From positions 62,001-126,000 of the forward strand of contig JBEKEK010000001.1 in assembly GCA_050013875.1 (NCBI GenBank): DNA of 64,000 bases. The letters run 5' to 3'. Positions 40,839 through 49,922 of the stretch are shown here, piece by piece. The notes under the pieces are model-generated. The model saw only the letters and a program-made list of their open reading frames with translations, did not search any database and had not been told where the DNA came from. This DNA is from Trebonia sp050013875 (GTDB taxonomy: Bacteria > Actinomycetota > Actinomycetes > Streptosporangiales > Streptosporangiaceae). A program made the translations under genes and the position numbers. Numbering within the stretch: position 1 is the stretch's first letter; the number at the start of each line of letters is the position of its first letter.

Positions 40839-41825
40839 TCACTTTGTCGCTTCCGGGTGCAGTTCGACCCGCACCAGAGCGGCGTTGCGCGCCATCGCGT
40901 CGGGCGGGGCGGTAGTGCCGCCATCCGTGGTCACGTAGATCACCCGGCCATAGTCACCGGGACAGGGCCCCCAGGCGGCGCTGGACGGCCCCACCAGGAC
41001 TTCATCGAACGGGTCGCCGACCAGGTGGCGGACTTCGCTGCCGTGGCGCGGCGTGAGCGGCACCCGGTCGAGCGTGTTGGCGCGATGCCGGGTGACATAA
41101 GCGAATCCGGCGTCTTCGTCCAGGCAGAAGTCGTCGGCGTTGTCGATCGCGGCGACGAACTCGACGCCGCCGGACGGGTCGAGGGTGGCCGGGTCCACCG
41201 GGACACGCATGAAGACCTTCTGCGCGGTCGACGTGTAGTAAAGAAATCCATTCCGTGCGCCGTAGCGAACACCGTTCACGCCTGGCTGCGGCGGCGGCGC
41301 AATCTCGCTGTCCGGGTCGTCCGCCATGGTGTCATCGGCCAGCCAGACCCGGGCCGTCGCACTCCGCGCGCCCTCGCTCAGATCAACCCGCCAGATCAGT
41401 CCGGCGAAGCAGTCGGCGATGGCCAGCACCCCAGGGGCGAGCAGGCAGCTGCCGTTAAGGGCACGAACCCGGTCGTCGAAGGTGCAGATGATCTCCGGCG
41501 ATACCGGGTCACCGGGCGTCCAGCCAGTGAAGTCGATGCGGGCCAGGTGCGACTCGTGGGTCGTGTAGCCCTCGGTCAGGCTGATGACGAAGACGTCGGG
41601 CTCGGCCTCGACGATGCCGGTGATCGGATGGTCGAAGCGGTGCACGAGAACCGGGCTGGACATCGAACCTGATCGTGTTCCCGGCACAATCCATAGTTCT
41701 CTCTGCAGTACCGCGGTGATCAGCACGGACCCGTCGCCGCGAACGGCGAGGTTTTCCAGGAAGTACTTCTCAGGGAAATACGCGACCGGAGTCAGGGCGA
41801 CTTCGGGGACGGGAGTCATCGGCAT
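40839..41825 (-). CDS. SMP-30/gluconolactonase-like beta-propeller protein
   Basis: A 328-residue repeat protein whose strands recur with the pattern of a six-bladed propeller (FLENLAVRGDGSVLITAV, GVLAIADCFAGLIWRVDL, GVNGVRYGARNGFLYYTSTA, GDYGRVIYVTTDGG). Metal-site residues of SMP-30 are plausible at the Glu near FLENLAV and Asn in PGVNGV. No signal peptide. It lies 67 nt downstream of the CMD gene on the same strand and is probably co-transcribed with it; the substrate (a lactone) is unknown. Confidence 0.75.
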   Translation of the reverse strand: MPMTPVPEVALTPVAYFPEKYFLENLAVRGDGSVLITAVLQRELWIVPGTRSGSMSSPVLVHRFDHPITGIVEAEPDVFVISLTEGYTTHESHLARIDFTGWTPGDPVSPEIICTFDDRVRALNGSCLLAPGVLAIADCFAGLIWRVDLSEGARSATARVWLADDTMADDPDSEIAPPPQPGVNGVRYGARNGFLYYTSTAQKVFMRVPVDPATLDPSGGVEFVAAIDNADDFCLDEDAGFAYVTRHRANTLDRVPLTPRHGSEVRHLVGDPFDEVLVGPSSAAWGPCPGDYGRVIYVTTDGGTTAPPDAMARNAALVRVELHPEATK

Positions 41826-41892
41826 GACAAGCCTCCGCTTGGTGAAGTACCGGTAATGGCCCGAATCGAGGCGTTGACGGAACGCCCGAGGG

Positions 41893-42474
41893 TTACTGCT
41901 TCAGCCCGACCGCGTTCGCGGGCACATCGAAGGCGGCAAGGGTCAGCGAGACACCGGTGAACCAGCCCATCAGCACCGCGACGTCGACGATGCCCTCATC
42001 GCCGATCGCCTCCTTGGCCCGGTGATAGAGGCCAACCGGGACCACGCGCGGCTGGACCAGGATTGCCGCGAGCTCGTAGACGATCTGCTGCCGCGGGTCA
42101 TCGAACGAGGTCGGGAGGCCGGCGATGAGCGCCTCGACCTTCTGCTGCTCCAGGCCGCCCAGCTGCACGCCGATCTTCTCGTGCTCGTAGTTGCCGTAGG
42201 CGGCGAGCCAGTGGCCGTTGATCACGTTCGTGACGATCTCGATCTCCGCCTTGGACAAGGACGAGTCCGTTTGGAAGTACGCTCCGGTCGCCACGATGGC
42301 CTTCGACAGCCTGGGATTGGCCAGCCAGATTTTGTGCGGTCCGGGGACGAGGCCGCGCAGCCGCAGCGTGTACTCGTAGGCGCTGCGCATTTCCGGTGGC
42401 ATGTCCTGGACCGGTGTTTCCGCGTAGCGACCGAATGTCCCGAAGTCTGCGGGATCAGGGGTGCCATCGAACAT
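41893..42474 (-). CDS. carboxymuconolactone decarboxylase (CMD)-family protein without CxxC
   Basis: A 193-residue CMD-fold protein; the ATG at 42474 has GAAGGAG upstream and a longer reading is unlikely. The segment LSKAEIEIVTNVINGHWLAAYGNYEHEKIG corresponds to the AhpD/CMD active-site helix, but the Cys residues of the usual ExxC/CxxC motif are absent (WLAAYGNYEH); the segment is quoted here only in parts by position 79-107. A decarboxylase-like or structural role is more likely than peroxidase activity. Divergent from a TetR gene. Confidence 0.78.
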   Translation of the reverse strand: MFDGTPDPADFGTFGRYAETPVQDMPPEMRSAYEYTLRLRGLVPGPHKIWLANPRLSKAIVATGAYFQTDSSLSKAEIEIVTNVINGHWLAAYGNYEHEKIGVQLGGLEQQKVEALIAGLPTSFDDPRQQIVYELAAILVQPRVVPVGLYHRAKEAIGDEGIVDVAVLMGWFTGVSLTLAAFDVPANAVGLKQ

Positions 42475-42506
42475 GGAGCTCTCCTTCTCTAAAAGGACGG
42501 ACATCC

Positions 42507-42520
42507 GCTTTTTTTAAAGC
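42507..42520. promoter_or_regulatory. small palindrome in the CMD/TetR divergent promoter region
   Basis: GCTTT-TTTT-AAAGC is a perfect 5-bp inverted repeat in an otherwise GC-rich 92-bp intergenic region. It is a candidate TetR operator half-site pair or core promoter feature; weak evidence. Confidence 0.3.
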
Positions 42521-42566
42521 TATGCTCGTAGGCGTCAGGTGTCAACGGGCGAGGAAGGACGGCCCC

Positions 42567-43157
42567 ATGCCGCGGGTGAGCCAGCAGTACAAGGACGACC
42601 AGCGCGCCGAGATCCTGGCCGCCGCCCGTCGGTGCTTCGTCCGCAATGGTTTTCATCGCACGTCCATGCAGGACGTGTTCACCGAGGCGGGCAAGTCGGC
42701 CGGCGCCGTCTACCGGTACTTCCCGAGAAAGGAGGACATGATCGTGGGCGTCGCCGCCCAGAACCTTGACGACGTCACCGAGGTGCTGCGCACCGCGCTG
42801 ACCCGCGGCGATGGCAACCGCGGGGTCGGCCAGGTGATGGCGGAACTGCTGGAAGCGGTGATAGAGCGGCATAACGACAGGCAGCTGGCCACCATGGCGC
42901 TGATGGTCTGGTCCGAGGCCCTGCGCAACCCGGCGCTGGCGCAGCGGCTGGAAGCGGCGGCAGCCACGATGAGCCAGGACATGGCCGGGCTCGTTCGCGA
43001 GCGCCAGCAGGCCGGCACCTGGCGCGGAGCGCCGGCCGATGTACTCGCCCGGGTAATCCTGTCAATCTTGCCAGGGTTCCTGTTCAACCTGGCCCTGTTC
43101 GGCCCGCCCGGGGTGGCCGGGTTCCCCGACGCCATCCGGGAGCTATGGCCGGGCTGA
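42567..43157 (+). CDS. TetR-family transcriptional regulator
   Basis: A 196-residue TetR protein from ATG 42567 (AGGAAGGA upstream). The HTH is EILAAARRCFVRNGFHRTSM then QDVFTEAGKSAGAVYRYFPRKEDM. The C-terminal domain is helical (MALMVWSEALRNPALAQRLE). It is divergent from the CMD/SMP-30 operon and 57 nt upstream of the long-chain acyl-CoA carboxylase, so it may regulate one or both. Confidence 0.92.
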   Translation: MPRVSQQYKDDQRAEILAAARRCFVRNGFHRTSMQDVFTEAGKSAGAVYRYFPRKEDMIVGVAAQNLDDVTEVLRTALTRGDGNRGVGQVMAELLEAVIERHNDRQLATMALMVWSEALRNPALAQRLEAAAATMSQDMAGLVRERQQAGTWRGAPADVLARVILSILPGFLFNLALFGPPGVAGFPDAIRELWPG

Positions 43158-43213
43158 GCCGATGTTGGTGAGTATCGTCATCGGCAGTGGGAGCTGGAGA
43201 GGGGCCGACGGAG

Positions 43214-46200
43214 ATGAGCATGGATGGCCTCGGCACGTTGCTGGTGGCGGCGCGCGGTGAGATCGCGGTCCGGATCATGGCGACCGCGGCGGTGCTCGGC
43301 CTGCGCACCGTGGCTGTTTACCCGGACGACGATGCCGACTGCGCGCACGTGGCCAGGGCCGATGTCTCGGTGCGGCTGCCGGGCGCGGGCGCGGCGGCGT
43401 ATCTCGACCTGCCGGCGGTGCTGGCGGCGGCCCGGCAGGCCGGAGCCGGAGCCGTGCACCCGGGATACGGATTCCTGTCAGAGAACCCGGAGCTCGCGCG
43501 GGCGTGCGCGCGGGACGGGCTGATCTTCGTCGGCCCGTCGGCCGACGCGCTTGAGCTATTCGGCGACAAGACGCGGGCCCGCGAACGCGCGACCGCACTG
43601 GGCATCGACGTGCCCGGCGGCACCGGCGTACTGACCGACGACGACGACGCACTCGTATTCGCGGCGTCCCTGCCGCCGGGGGCTCCGCTGATGGTGAAGG
43701 CGCGGGCCGGCGGTGGCGGTAGGGGCATGCGGCCGGTGCGGACGGGCGACGACCTCGGCGAGGCGTTGCGGCGCGGCCGGTCAGAGGCCGCGGCGGCCTT
43801 CGGCGACGATGGCGTGTTCGTTGAGGAACTGCTGACCAGCCTGCGGCACATAGAAGTGCAGGTGATCGGCGACGGCGAGCGGGTTCAGGTACTCGGCGAC
43901 CGGGACTGCAGTCTGCAGCGGCGGCGCCAGAAACTGCTCGAGATCGGACCCGCCCTCGACCTCGACGGCAAGACTCGCCAGCTTCTGCACGACGCCGCCC
44001 GCCGGCTGGTGGGCTCGGTGCCCTATCGCGGCCTTGCCACCGTCGAGTTCCTCGTCGGCCCTGACCGAGTGGCATTCCTCGAAGTGAATCCGCGACTACA
44101 GGTCGAGCACACCGTCACCGAGCAGGTCACCGGGCTCGACCTGGTCGAGCTGGCGCTGGCCGTGGCCAGCGGCGGCACGCTCAGCGACCTGGGCCTTGAC
44201 GCCGGGCCGGCGGCGCGCGGGGTCGCGATGCAGGCCCGGGTGAACGCCGAGACGCTCCGCCCGGATGGGTCGGTCGCGGCCTCCGGCGGCACGCTCGCGC
44301 GCTTCCAGCCCCCATCGGGGCCCGGCATCCGCGTCGACACCCTCGGCTACGCGGGCTACCGTCTTAACCCGCGTTACGACTCGCTGCTGGCCAAGGTGAT
44401 CGCGTCAGGGACGGATGCCTCGGTGGCCCGGAGCCGCCTGGCCCGCGCGCTGGCCGAGTTCGATATCGAGGGCGCGGCTACCAACATCGGTGTGCTGCGG
44501 GCTCTCGCCGCCCGGCCGGAACTCGGCACCGCCGTGATCAGCACGGACTGGCTCGATGGGCACCTCGGCGAACTGGACGGTGACGACGGCACCCTTCTTT
44601 CGCCCGACCGGGAAGAGCCGCCGACGCCCGTCCCCGGTGAAGGGGGCGAGGACGTGGTTCTCGCCCCGATGCCGGGAACGGTGCTTGCACTGTCGGCCGC
44701 GGCCGGGCAGACCGTCGCCCAGGGGACCGAGGTCGCGGTCCTCGAGTCGATGAAGATGGAGCATGTCGTGACGGCGCCGGTTAGCGGCACGCTGGCCGGC
44801 TGGCACGTCGAACCGGGCGATGTGGTCGACGAGGGGGCCGTGCTCGCCGTCATCATCGGTGGCGGGCAACCGGCGGGCACGGACGTCGAGGCCGCCGAGG
44901 CTGACCCCGACCACCTACGGCCGGACCTGGCCGAGACGCTCGACCGGCACCGGATTGGCCGCGATGACGCCCGTCCGGCCGCCGTCGGCAAGCGGCACGC
45001 GGCCGGCCGGCTGACCGCCCGTGAGACGGTCGCGGCCCTGGTCGACCTGGATAGCTTTGTGGAGTACGGTGCGCTGGCGATCGCCGCCCAGCGACGCCGG
45101 CGATCGCTGGCTGACCTTATCGCCGGCACGCCCGCGGACGGCATGATCACCGGCACCGCCACCATCAGCGGGGCACCGGTGGCCGTCCTCTGCTACGACT
45201 ACACCGTGCTGGCGGGCACCCAGGGACTGCGGAACCACCAGAAGGCCGACCGGATCTACCGGCTCGCGCTGGCCGGGAGGCTGCCGCTGGTGCTGTTCGC
45301 CGAGGGCGGCGGCGGGCGGCCGGGCGACACCGACACCGCGTCGGTCGCGCACCTGGATGTCTCGACTTTCCGCCTGGCCGCGCAGCTGTCAGGGACGGTG
45401 CCGACGGTGGCCGTCGTCTCCGGCTACTGCTTCGCGGGCAACGCCGCGCTGGCGTCGGTCTGCGACCTGATCGTCGCGACCGAGGGGAGCAGCCTGGGGA
45501 TGGGCGGGCCGGCCATGATCGAGGGCGGCGGCCTCGGCGTGGTCGCCCCGGGCGACGTCGGGCCGATGTCGGTGCAGGCTCGCAACGGCGTCGTCGACGT
45601 CGTGGTGCCCGACGACGAATCCGCGGTGGCGATCGCCCGGCACTACGTGTCGCTGTTCGCCGCCGCCCGGCCGGAGACGCCGACGGCCGATCAGCGGCGC
45701 CTGCGCAACCTGGTCCCCGAGAGCCGAACCCGCGCCTACGACGTGCGGCCCATCATCGAGACGCTGGCCGACGAGGGCTCATTGCTTGAGCTACGGGCCG
45801 GGTTCGGCGCCGGCATCGTGACCGCGCTCGCCCGGCTCGGCGGCCGGCCGGCCGGCATTATGGCGAACAACCCACGCCACCTGGGCGGGGCGATCGACGG
45901 CGATGCGGCCGACAAGGCGACCCGGTTTCTGGAGCTCTGCCGGGCCCGCTCGCTGCCGCTCGTCTCGCTGTGCGACACACCGGGCTTCATGGTCGGGCCG
46001 GCCGCGGAGCGCACCGCGACCGTCCGCCGGTTCGGGGACATGTTCGTCGCAGGCGCCCGGCTTGGCACGCCCATGTGCACGGTCGTGCTGCGCAAGGCCT
46101 ACGGGCTTGGCGCGATGGCGATGGCCGGAGGCGATCTGCGCGCGCCGGTGCTGACGGTCGCCTGGCCGACCGCCGAACTAGGCCCGATGGGCCTTGAGGG

Positions 46201-46420
46201 TGCGGTCCGGCTCGGCTACCAGCGCGAGCTGCGGGCGATCGCCGACCCGGCGGATCGGCAGCGTCGTTACCAGGAACTGGTCGCCGAGCAGTACGAGAAC
46301 GGGAAGGCCCTCAGCGCGGCCGCTACCTTCGAGATCGACGACGTCATCGACCCCGCCGCGACCCGTGCGCTGCTGCTGGCGGCCCTCAGCCGCGGCACCG
46401 CGGCACCGCGGTCAGTCTGA
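43214..46420 (+). CDS. single-chain long-chain acyl-CoA carboxylase (BC-BCCP-CT fusion)
   Basis: A 1068-residue multidomain enzyme. The biotin carboxylase domain (about 5-445) has VHPGYGFLSENPELARAC, the ATP-grasp MVKARAGGGGRGMRPV and FLEVNPRLQVEHTVTEQ. The biotin carrier domain (about 475-550) carries ESMKMEH with biotinyl Lys514. A full carboxyltransferase (about 560-1060) follows, with beta half (GMITGTATISGAPVAVLCYD) and alpha half (GIMANNPRHLGGAIDGDAAD). This architecture matches the homohexameric LCC of mycobacteria. ATG 43214 or 43220 are both possible starts. Likely product: malonyl-type CoA esters. Confidence 0.92.
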   Translation: MSMDGLGTLLVAARGEIAVRIMATAAVLGLRTVAVYPDDDADCAHVARADVSVRLPGAGAAAYLDLPAVLAAARQAGAGAVHPGYGFLSENPELARACARDGLIFVGPSADALELFGDKTRARERATALGIDVPGGTGVLTDDDDALVFAASLPPGAPLMVKARAGGGGRGMRPVRTGDDLGEALRRGRSEAAAAFGDDGVFVEELLTSLRHIEVQVIGDGERVQVLGDRDCSLQRRRQKLLEIGPALDLDGKTRQLLHDAARRLVGSVPYRGLATVEFLVGPDRVAFLEVNPRLQVEHTVTEQVTGLDLVELALAVASGGTLSDLGLDAGPAARGVAMQARVNAETLRPDGSVAASGGTLARFQPPSGPGIRVDTLGYAGYRLNPRYDSLLAKVIASGTDASVARSRLARALAEFDIEGAATNIGVLRALAARPELGTAVISTDWLDGHLGELDGDDGTLLSPDREEPPTPVPGEGGEDVVLAPMPGTVLALSAAAGQTVAQGTEVAVLESMKMEHVVTAPVSGTLAGWHVEPGDVVDEGAVLAVIIGGGQPAGTDVEAAEADPDHLRPDLAETLDRHRIGRDDARPAAVGKRHAAGRLTARETVAALVDLDSFVEYGALAIAAQRRRRSLADLIAGTPADGMITGTATISGAPVAVLCYDYTVLAGTQGLRNHQKADRIYRLALAGRLPLVLFAEGGGGRPGDTDTASVAHLDVSTFRLAAQLSGTVPTVAVVSGYCFAGNAALASVCDLIVATEGSSLGMGGPAMIEGGGLGVVAPGDVGPMSVQARNGVVDVVVPDDESAVAIARHYVSLFAAARPETPTADQRRLRNLVPESRTRAYDVRPIIETLADEGSLLELRAGFGAGIVTALARLGGRPAGIMANNPRHLGGAIDGDAADKATRFLELCRARSLPLVSLCDTPGFMVGPAAERTATVRRFGDMFVAGARLGTPMCTVVLRKAYGLGAMAMAGGDLRAPVLTVAWPTAELGPMGLEGAVRLGYQRELRAIADPADRQRRYQELVAEQYENGKALSAAATFEIDDVIDPAATRALLLAALSRGTAAPRSV

Positions 46421-46429
46421 GCGCAGCCG

Positions 46430-47110
46430 ATGTCTCACCCCGACGGCTGCAGCCGCCCCGCAGGCCGGGTCCCGGTCGGACCTCCGGAGACATGCTTCCG
46501 CCCGGCCGTCCTGGCCGCTCGGGTTCGTGCTCTCGCCAATCGGGCGCGCGGGCGGGTCATCCTCGGCATCGCCGGCCCGCCGGGGGCGGGCAAGTCCTCA
46601 ATCGCCGCTGCGCTGGCCCAGGAACTCGGGCCGGCCGCGGCCGCGGTCCCGATGGACGGCTTCCATTACTCCAACGCCGTGCTGCGCACGCTCGGCCGGG
46701 CTTCCCGTAAGGGCGCACCGGACACCTTCGATGTTGACGGCTACGCCACGCTGCTTGAGCGACTGCGGCTCGACGACGGGCGAACGGTGTACGCACCAGG
46801 ATTCGACCGCGAGCGGGACGAGCCGGTCGCCGGTGACCTCGCCGTTCCTGCTTCGGCCAGGATCGTGATCACCGAGGGGAACTACCTCCTGCTCCCCGAT
46901 CCCGGCTGGGGCCAGGTACGGCCGTTGCTTGACGAGGTCTGGTACGTGGACGTCGATGAATCGCTGCGGCTGAAGCGGCTGATCGGGCGGCACCAGCAGT
47001 TCGGCAAGGACGAGGCGGCGGCGCGGGCCTGGGCCACCGGCCCGGACGCAGCCAACGCCCGCCTGATCGCCGCGACGCGGGCCACGGCTGACCTGATCAT
47101 CCGGTACTGA
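46430..47110 (+). CDS. P-loop nucleoside/sugar kinase (uridine-kinase/PanK-like)
   Basis: A 226-residue kinase: Walker A GIAGPPGAGKSSIAAAL, substrate-binding VPMDGFHYSNAVL, TFDVDGYATLLERLRL, VITEGNYLLL and a lid region RLIGRHQQFGKDEAAARAW. Such proteins are annotated as nucleoside/nucleotide kinases or fructose-transport kinase (FrcK)-like. It follows the carboxylase by 9 nt and may be co-transcribed. The substrate is unassigned. Confidence 0.82.
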   Translation: MSHPDGCSRPAGRVPVGPPETCFRPAVLAARVRALANRARGRVILGIAGPPGAGKSSIAAALAQELGPAAAAVPMDGFHYSNAVLRTLGRASRKGAPDTFDVDGYATLLERLRLDDGRTVYAPGFDRERDEPVAGDLAVPASARIVITEGNYLLLPDPGWGQVRPLLDEVWYVDVDESLRLKRLIGRHQQFGKDEAAARAWATGPDAANARLIAATRATADLIIRY

Positions 47111-47189
47111 GGCTGACCGTCGGGAAGGTGCGGCTATCTACGGGGACGCCGTCATGAGCAGCACCACTGTGTCGCACCGGCTGTGGCCA

Positions 47190-47729
47190 CTAGCCGCGGC
47201 TTGAATGATGGTGCTGGCGTTCCAGCTCGGCCGCGACGGTGGCGCACAGCTCGCTCCAGCTCTTCTCGAACTTGGCCAGGCCGTCGCGTTCCAGGTATTC
47301 GGTGACGTCATCGAAATCGACGCCCGCTGCCGCCAGCTGGTCAAGCACCTGGCGGCTGCCGTCATAGTCCGTGGTCACAGTGTCGCCGGCGACCTGGCCG
47401 TGATCGGCGAAGGCTTCCAGGGTGGTCCCTGGCATCGTGTTGACGGTGCCGCGCGCGACCAGCCCGGCGACGTACTTGGTGTCGGGTAGGCCGGATTCTT
47501 GACTCCGGTGGAGGCCCACAGCGGCCACTGCGGCCGTGCGCCGAGGCGGGCGAGCCGCTGCCAGCGCTCAGTGCCGGTCAGCTGCTCATACGCATCGACC
47601 TCCGTGTCCACCCGGGAGATGAAGAAGGAGGCCACCGACCTGATCGAGTGGAGGTCCCGGCCGGCCGCGTGCGCCTGCTCCAGGCCGCTGAGGTAGGCGT
47701 CCATGACCGCGCGGTACCGGTCCGTTCGT
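47190..47729 (-). pseudogene. tal: transaldolase C-terminal remnant with frameshift
   Basis: The minus strand encodes DRYRAVMDAYLSGLEQAHAA, FFISRVDTEVDAYEQL and WPLWASTGVKNPAYP, then requires a one-base frameshift near 47490. It continues with DTKYVAGLVARGTVNTMP and FEKSWSELCATVAAELE. This is the last half of actinobacterial transaldolase. The N-terminal half including the Schiff-base Lys is missing; it is cut just upstream of DRYRAVM, next to the divergent hydrolase gene. Confidence 0.85.
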
Positions 47730-47806
47730 GTCCGGTGCCTCGCTGCCCGAGCCGCCCCGGCTCCTGGCGGCGGCTGACCTCGAGCGCCGCCGAGTACGAT
47801 GACGGC

Positions 47807-48529
47807 ATGTCGCCCGCTACCGCGCTGCTGCTGCACGGCTTCACCAGCGGCCCGGCGTCGATGTGGCGCTTCCGGGAGTGGCTGGCCGGGCTCGGGTACC
47901 AGGTGGAGGCTAAGGCACAGCTCGGGCACGGCGGCCGGGGCCCGGCCGCCGACTACTCCCTGGCCGCCCTGGCGGCGGACAACCTCGCGATGGGCGATCA
48001 CGACCTCGTCGTCGGCTACTCCATGGGCGGCGCCACGGCCACGCTCGCCGCGGCCAGGCGACCGGAGTGGGCCGGGCGGCTGGTCCTCGTCGACCCGGCG
48101 TGGCGGTTCTCCACGGCGGAGGAGGCCCCCGCCGTGAAGCAGGAGGAGCTAGCCGCCCTGGACCGGGACGCAGGCGAAATCCGCGCCGCGTACTCGGCGT
48201 GGGATGAGCGCGACGGCGCGGCGAAGATACAGGGGGTCGCGCGCGTCTGGCGGCCGGCCGTCGAGGGGATCATCGACGCGAACCTGGACGCGGACCTGCG
48301 GGACGCGGCGCGGTCGCTGGCGGTGCCCACGCTGGTGATCTGCGGCGACCCGGCGGCCGGCTCGACCGTCACCCGCGCCGACGGCGACGCCGTGGCGTCG
48401 GCGAACCCGAACGTCCGCCTGGTGCGGATCGCCCGGGCAGGCCACAGCCCGCACCGCGATGACCCGGAAGCCGTCTGGCAGGCCCTCGCCGGCTGGCTGG
48501 CGGCGCGCTTACCCGGGCGGCGCGCTTAG
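47807..48529 (+). CDS. alpha/beta hydrolase
   Basis: A 240-residue hydrolase from ATG 47807: TALLLHGFTSGPASMW (oxyanion region), VVGYSMGG with Ser72, LVICGDPAAGS (acid region) and RIARAGHSPHRDDP (His base). The compact size without a large lid resembles MhpC/BioH-type esterases. Next to a broken transaldolase and a ROK gene; no pathway context is evident. Confidence 0.83.
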   Translation: MSPATALLLHGFTSGPASMWRFREWLAGLGYQVEAKAQLGHGGRGPAADYSLAALAADNLAMGDHDLVVGYSMGGATATLAAARRPEWAGRLVLVDPAWRFSTAEEAPAVKQEELAALDRDAGEIRAAYSAWDERDGAAKIQGVARVWRPAVEGIIDANLDADLRDAARSLAVPTLVICGDPAAGSTVTRADGDAVASANPNVRLVRIARAGHSPHRDDPEAVWQALAGWLAARLPGRRA

Positions 48530-48624
48530 CCGCATAAGCGCCGGATCGCAGGTCAGAAGCACCTCGCATCGACAGATGTAATGAGAACTGACAGCCGGGT
48601 GCCGGTCGCGACGATATTCTAGGT

Positions 48625-48647
48625 TTATCGTCGTTTAACGATTATAA
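48625..48647. promoter_or_regulatory. inverted repeat upstream of the ROK gene
   Basis: TTATCGTCG and CGATTATAA are imperfect inverted arms (7 of 9) around TTTAA, 9-31 bp upstream of the ROK start, in a notably AT-rich patch. ROK repressors commonly autoregulate through such sites; the assignment is inference. Confidence 0.5.
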
Positions 48648-48655
48648 TTGGCGGC

Positions 48656-49873
48656 ATGAAGGCCGGATTCCGGACGTCCGCGCAGGCCGCGGTCTTGCGC
48701 GCGGTTCACGACCACCCGGGCCTGACCCGCGCGCAGGCGGCCGCCGAGATTGGGATACCAAGCGGGTTCGCCGCGGAGACCGTCGCCCGCCTGGTCACGG
48801 CCGGGCTCATCGCCGAGCGCCCAGCGCCCGCCACTGGCCGGCGTGGCCGGCCGACCACGGTCCTGGCCGCGCATCCGGGCGGCCCGCTGGTGGCCGCGGC
48901 CGCCATCGGGCACGACAGCTGGCAGGTCGCCGCGGTCGAGCTCGGCGGGACAATGCTGGCGGCGGCGTCCCGCGGGCACGACGGCGACCAGAACCGCGTG
49001 CTTGGCACGGTCGCGGCCGGGCTGGAGCGGGTTCGCGCCCAGTTCGGCGCGCGGGTGCGGGCCGCGGCGGTGGCGGTGCCCGGCACGGTGGCCGGCAGCC
49101 GGCTGGTGATCGCCCCTGGGCTGTCCTGGCATGGAGTGGACCTGTCGGTGCTGTGGCCGCACTACGAGCACGGCAGCGAGTTCGCCGCGGGCAACGACGC
49201 GACCCTGGCCGGCGTCGCCGAATCGCGGCGGACCCCTGGCTTCGGCGCTGGCACGATGCTGTACCTGCACGTCGCTGACGGCATCGGCGGGGCGGTCATC
49301 GAGGCAGGCCGCGCGGTCACCGGCGCGACCGGCGCCGCCGGGGAGTTCGGGCACATGCCGTTCGGTGATCCCGGCCGGCGCTGCCGCTGCGGCGCCGCCG
49401 GCTGCTGGAACACCAGCATCGACGGGCCGGCGCTGGCACGCTTCCTGCCCGGCGGCGTCCGCGCCCACGGTGGCGGGCACCTGCGGCACGCGCTCACGTC
49501 AGCGCGGGCCGGCCGGCCCGGTGCGCTGGCCGCGATCCGCGCGGTGGGCGGCTCCATCGGGCGGGGCCTGGCCGGGCTGGTGAACGGCCTGGACCCGCAC
49601 CAGGTGGTGCTCGGCGGCCTCGGGCCTGAACTGCTCCGGCTGGCCGGGGATGAGATCACCGCCGCCTACCACGGTGGGCTGATGGCGTACCGGGTGCTGC
49701 CGCCGCCGCCCGTCACCGCGGCCCGGCTCGGCGCGGACGGGCCGCTGCTCGGCGTCGCCGATGAGGCGTTCGCCCGGCTGCTCACCGACGAGGGCCTGCA
49801 AGCCTGGGCCACCCGCGAGCGGGGCGCCAGCCCGGCCGCCGGCGGCGCACCGCTGATGACCAGCGGGCGCTGA
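48656..49873 (+). CDS. ROK-family transcriptional regulator/sugar kinase-like
   Basis: A 405-residue protein with an N-terminal winged HTH (residues 1-65; AVLRAVHDHPGLTRAQAAAE and GFAAETVARLVTAGLI) and a ROK actin-like domain. The zinc site GEFGHMPFGDPGRRCRCGAAGCW is present, with CWN where many have CLE. ROK regulators respond to sugars or sugar phosphates; it may control the downstream gluconolactonase-like gene (49 nt gap) whose product is a lactonase-type enzyme. Confidence 0.88.
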   Translation: MKAGFRTSAQAAVLRAVHDHPGLTRAQAAAEIGIPSGFAAETVARLVTAGLIAERPAPATGRRGRPTTVLAAHPGGPLVAAAAIGHDSWQVAAVELGGTMLAAASRGHDGDQNRVLGTVAAGLERVRAQFGARVRAAAVAVPGTVAGSRLVIAPGLSWHGVDLSVLWPHYEHGSEFAAGNDATLAGVAESRRTPGFGAGTMLYLHVADGIGGAVIEAGRAVTGATGAAGEFGHMPFGDPGRRCRCGAAGCWNTSIDGPALARFLPGGVRAHGGGHLRHALTSARAGRPGALAAIRAVGGSIGRGLAGLVNGLDPHQVVLGGLGPELLRLAGDEITAAYHGGLMAYRVLPPPPVTAARLGADGPLLGVADEAFARLLTDEGLQAWATRERGASPAAGGAPLMTSGR

Positions 49874-49922
49874 GCGGCCATACTGCGATGTGAAGGCATG
49901 AGCTATCAAGGAGGATGCTCCC

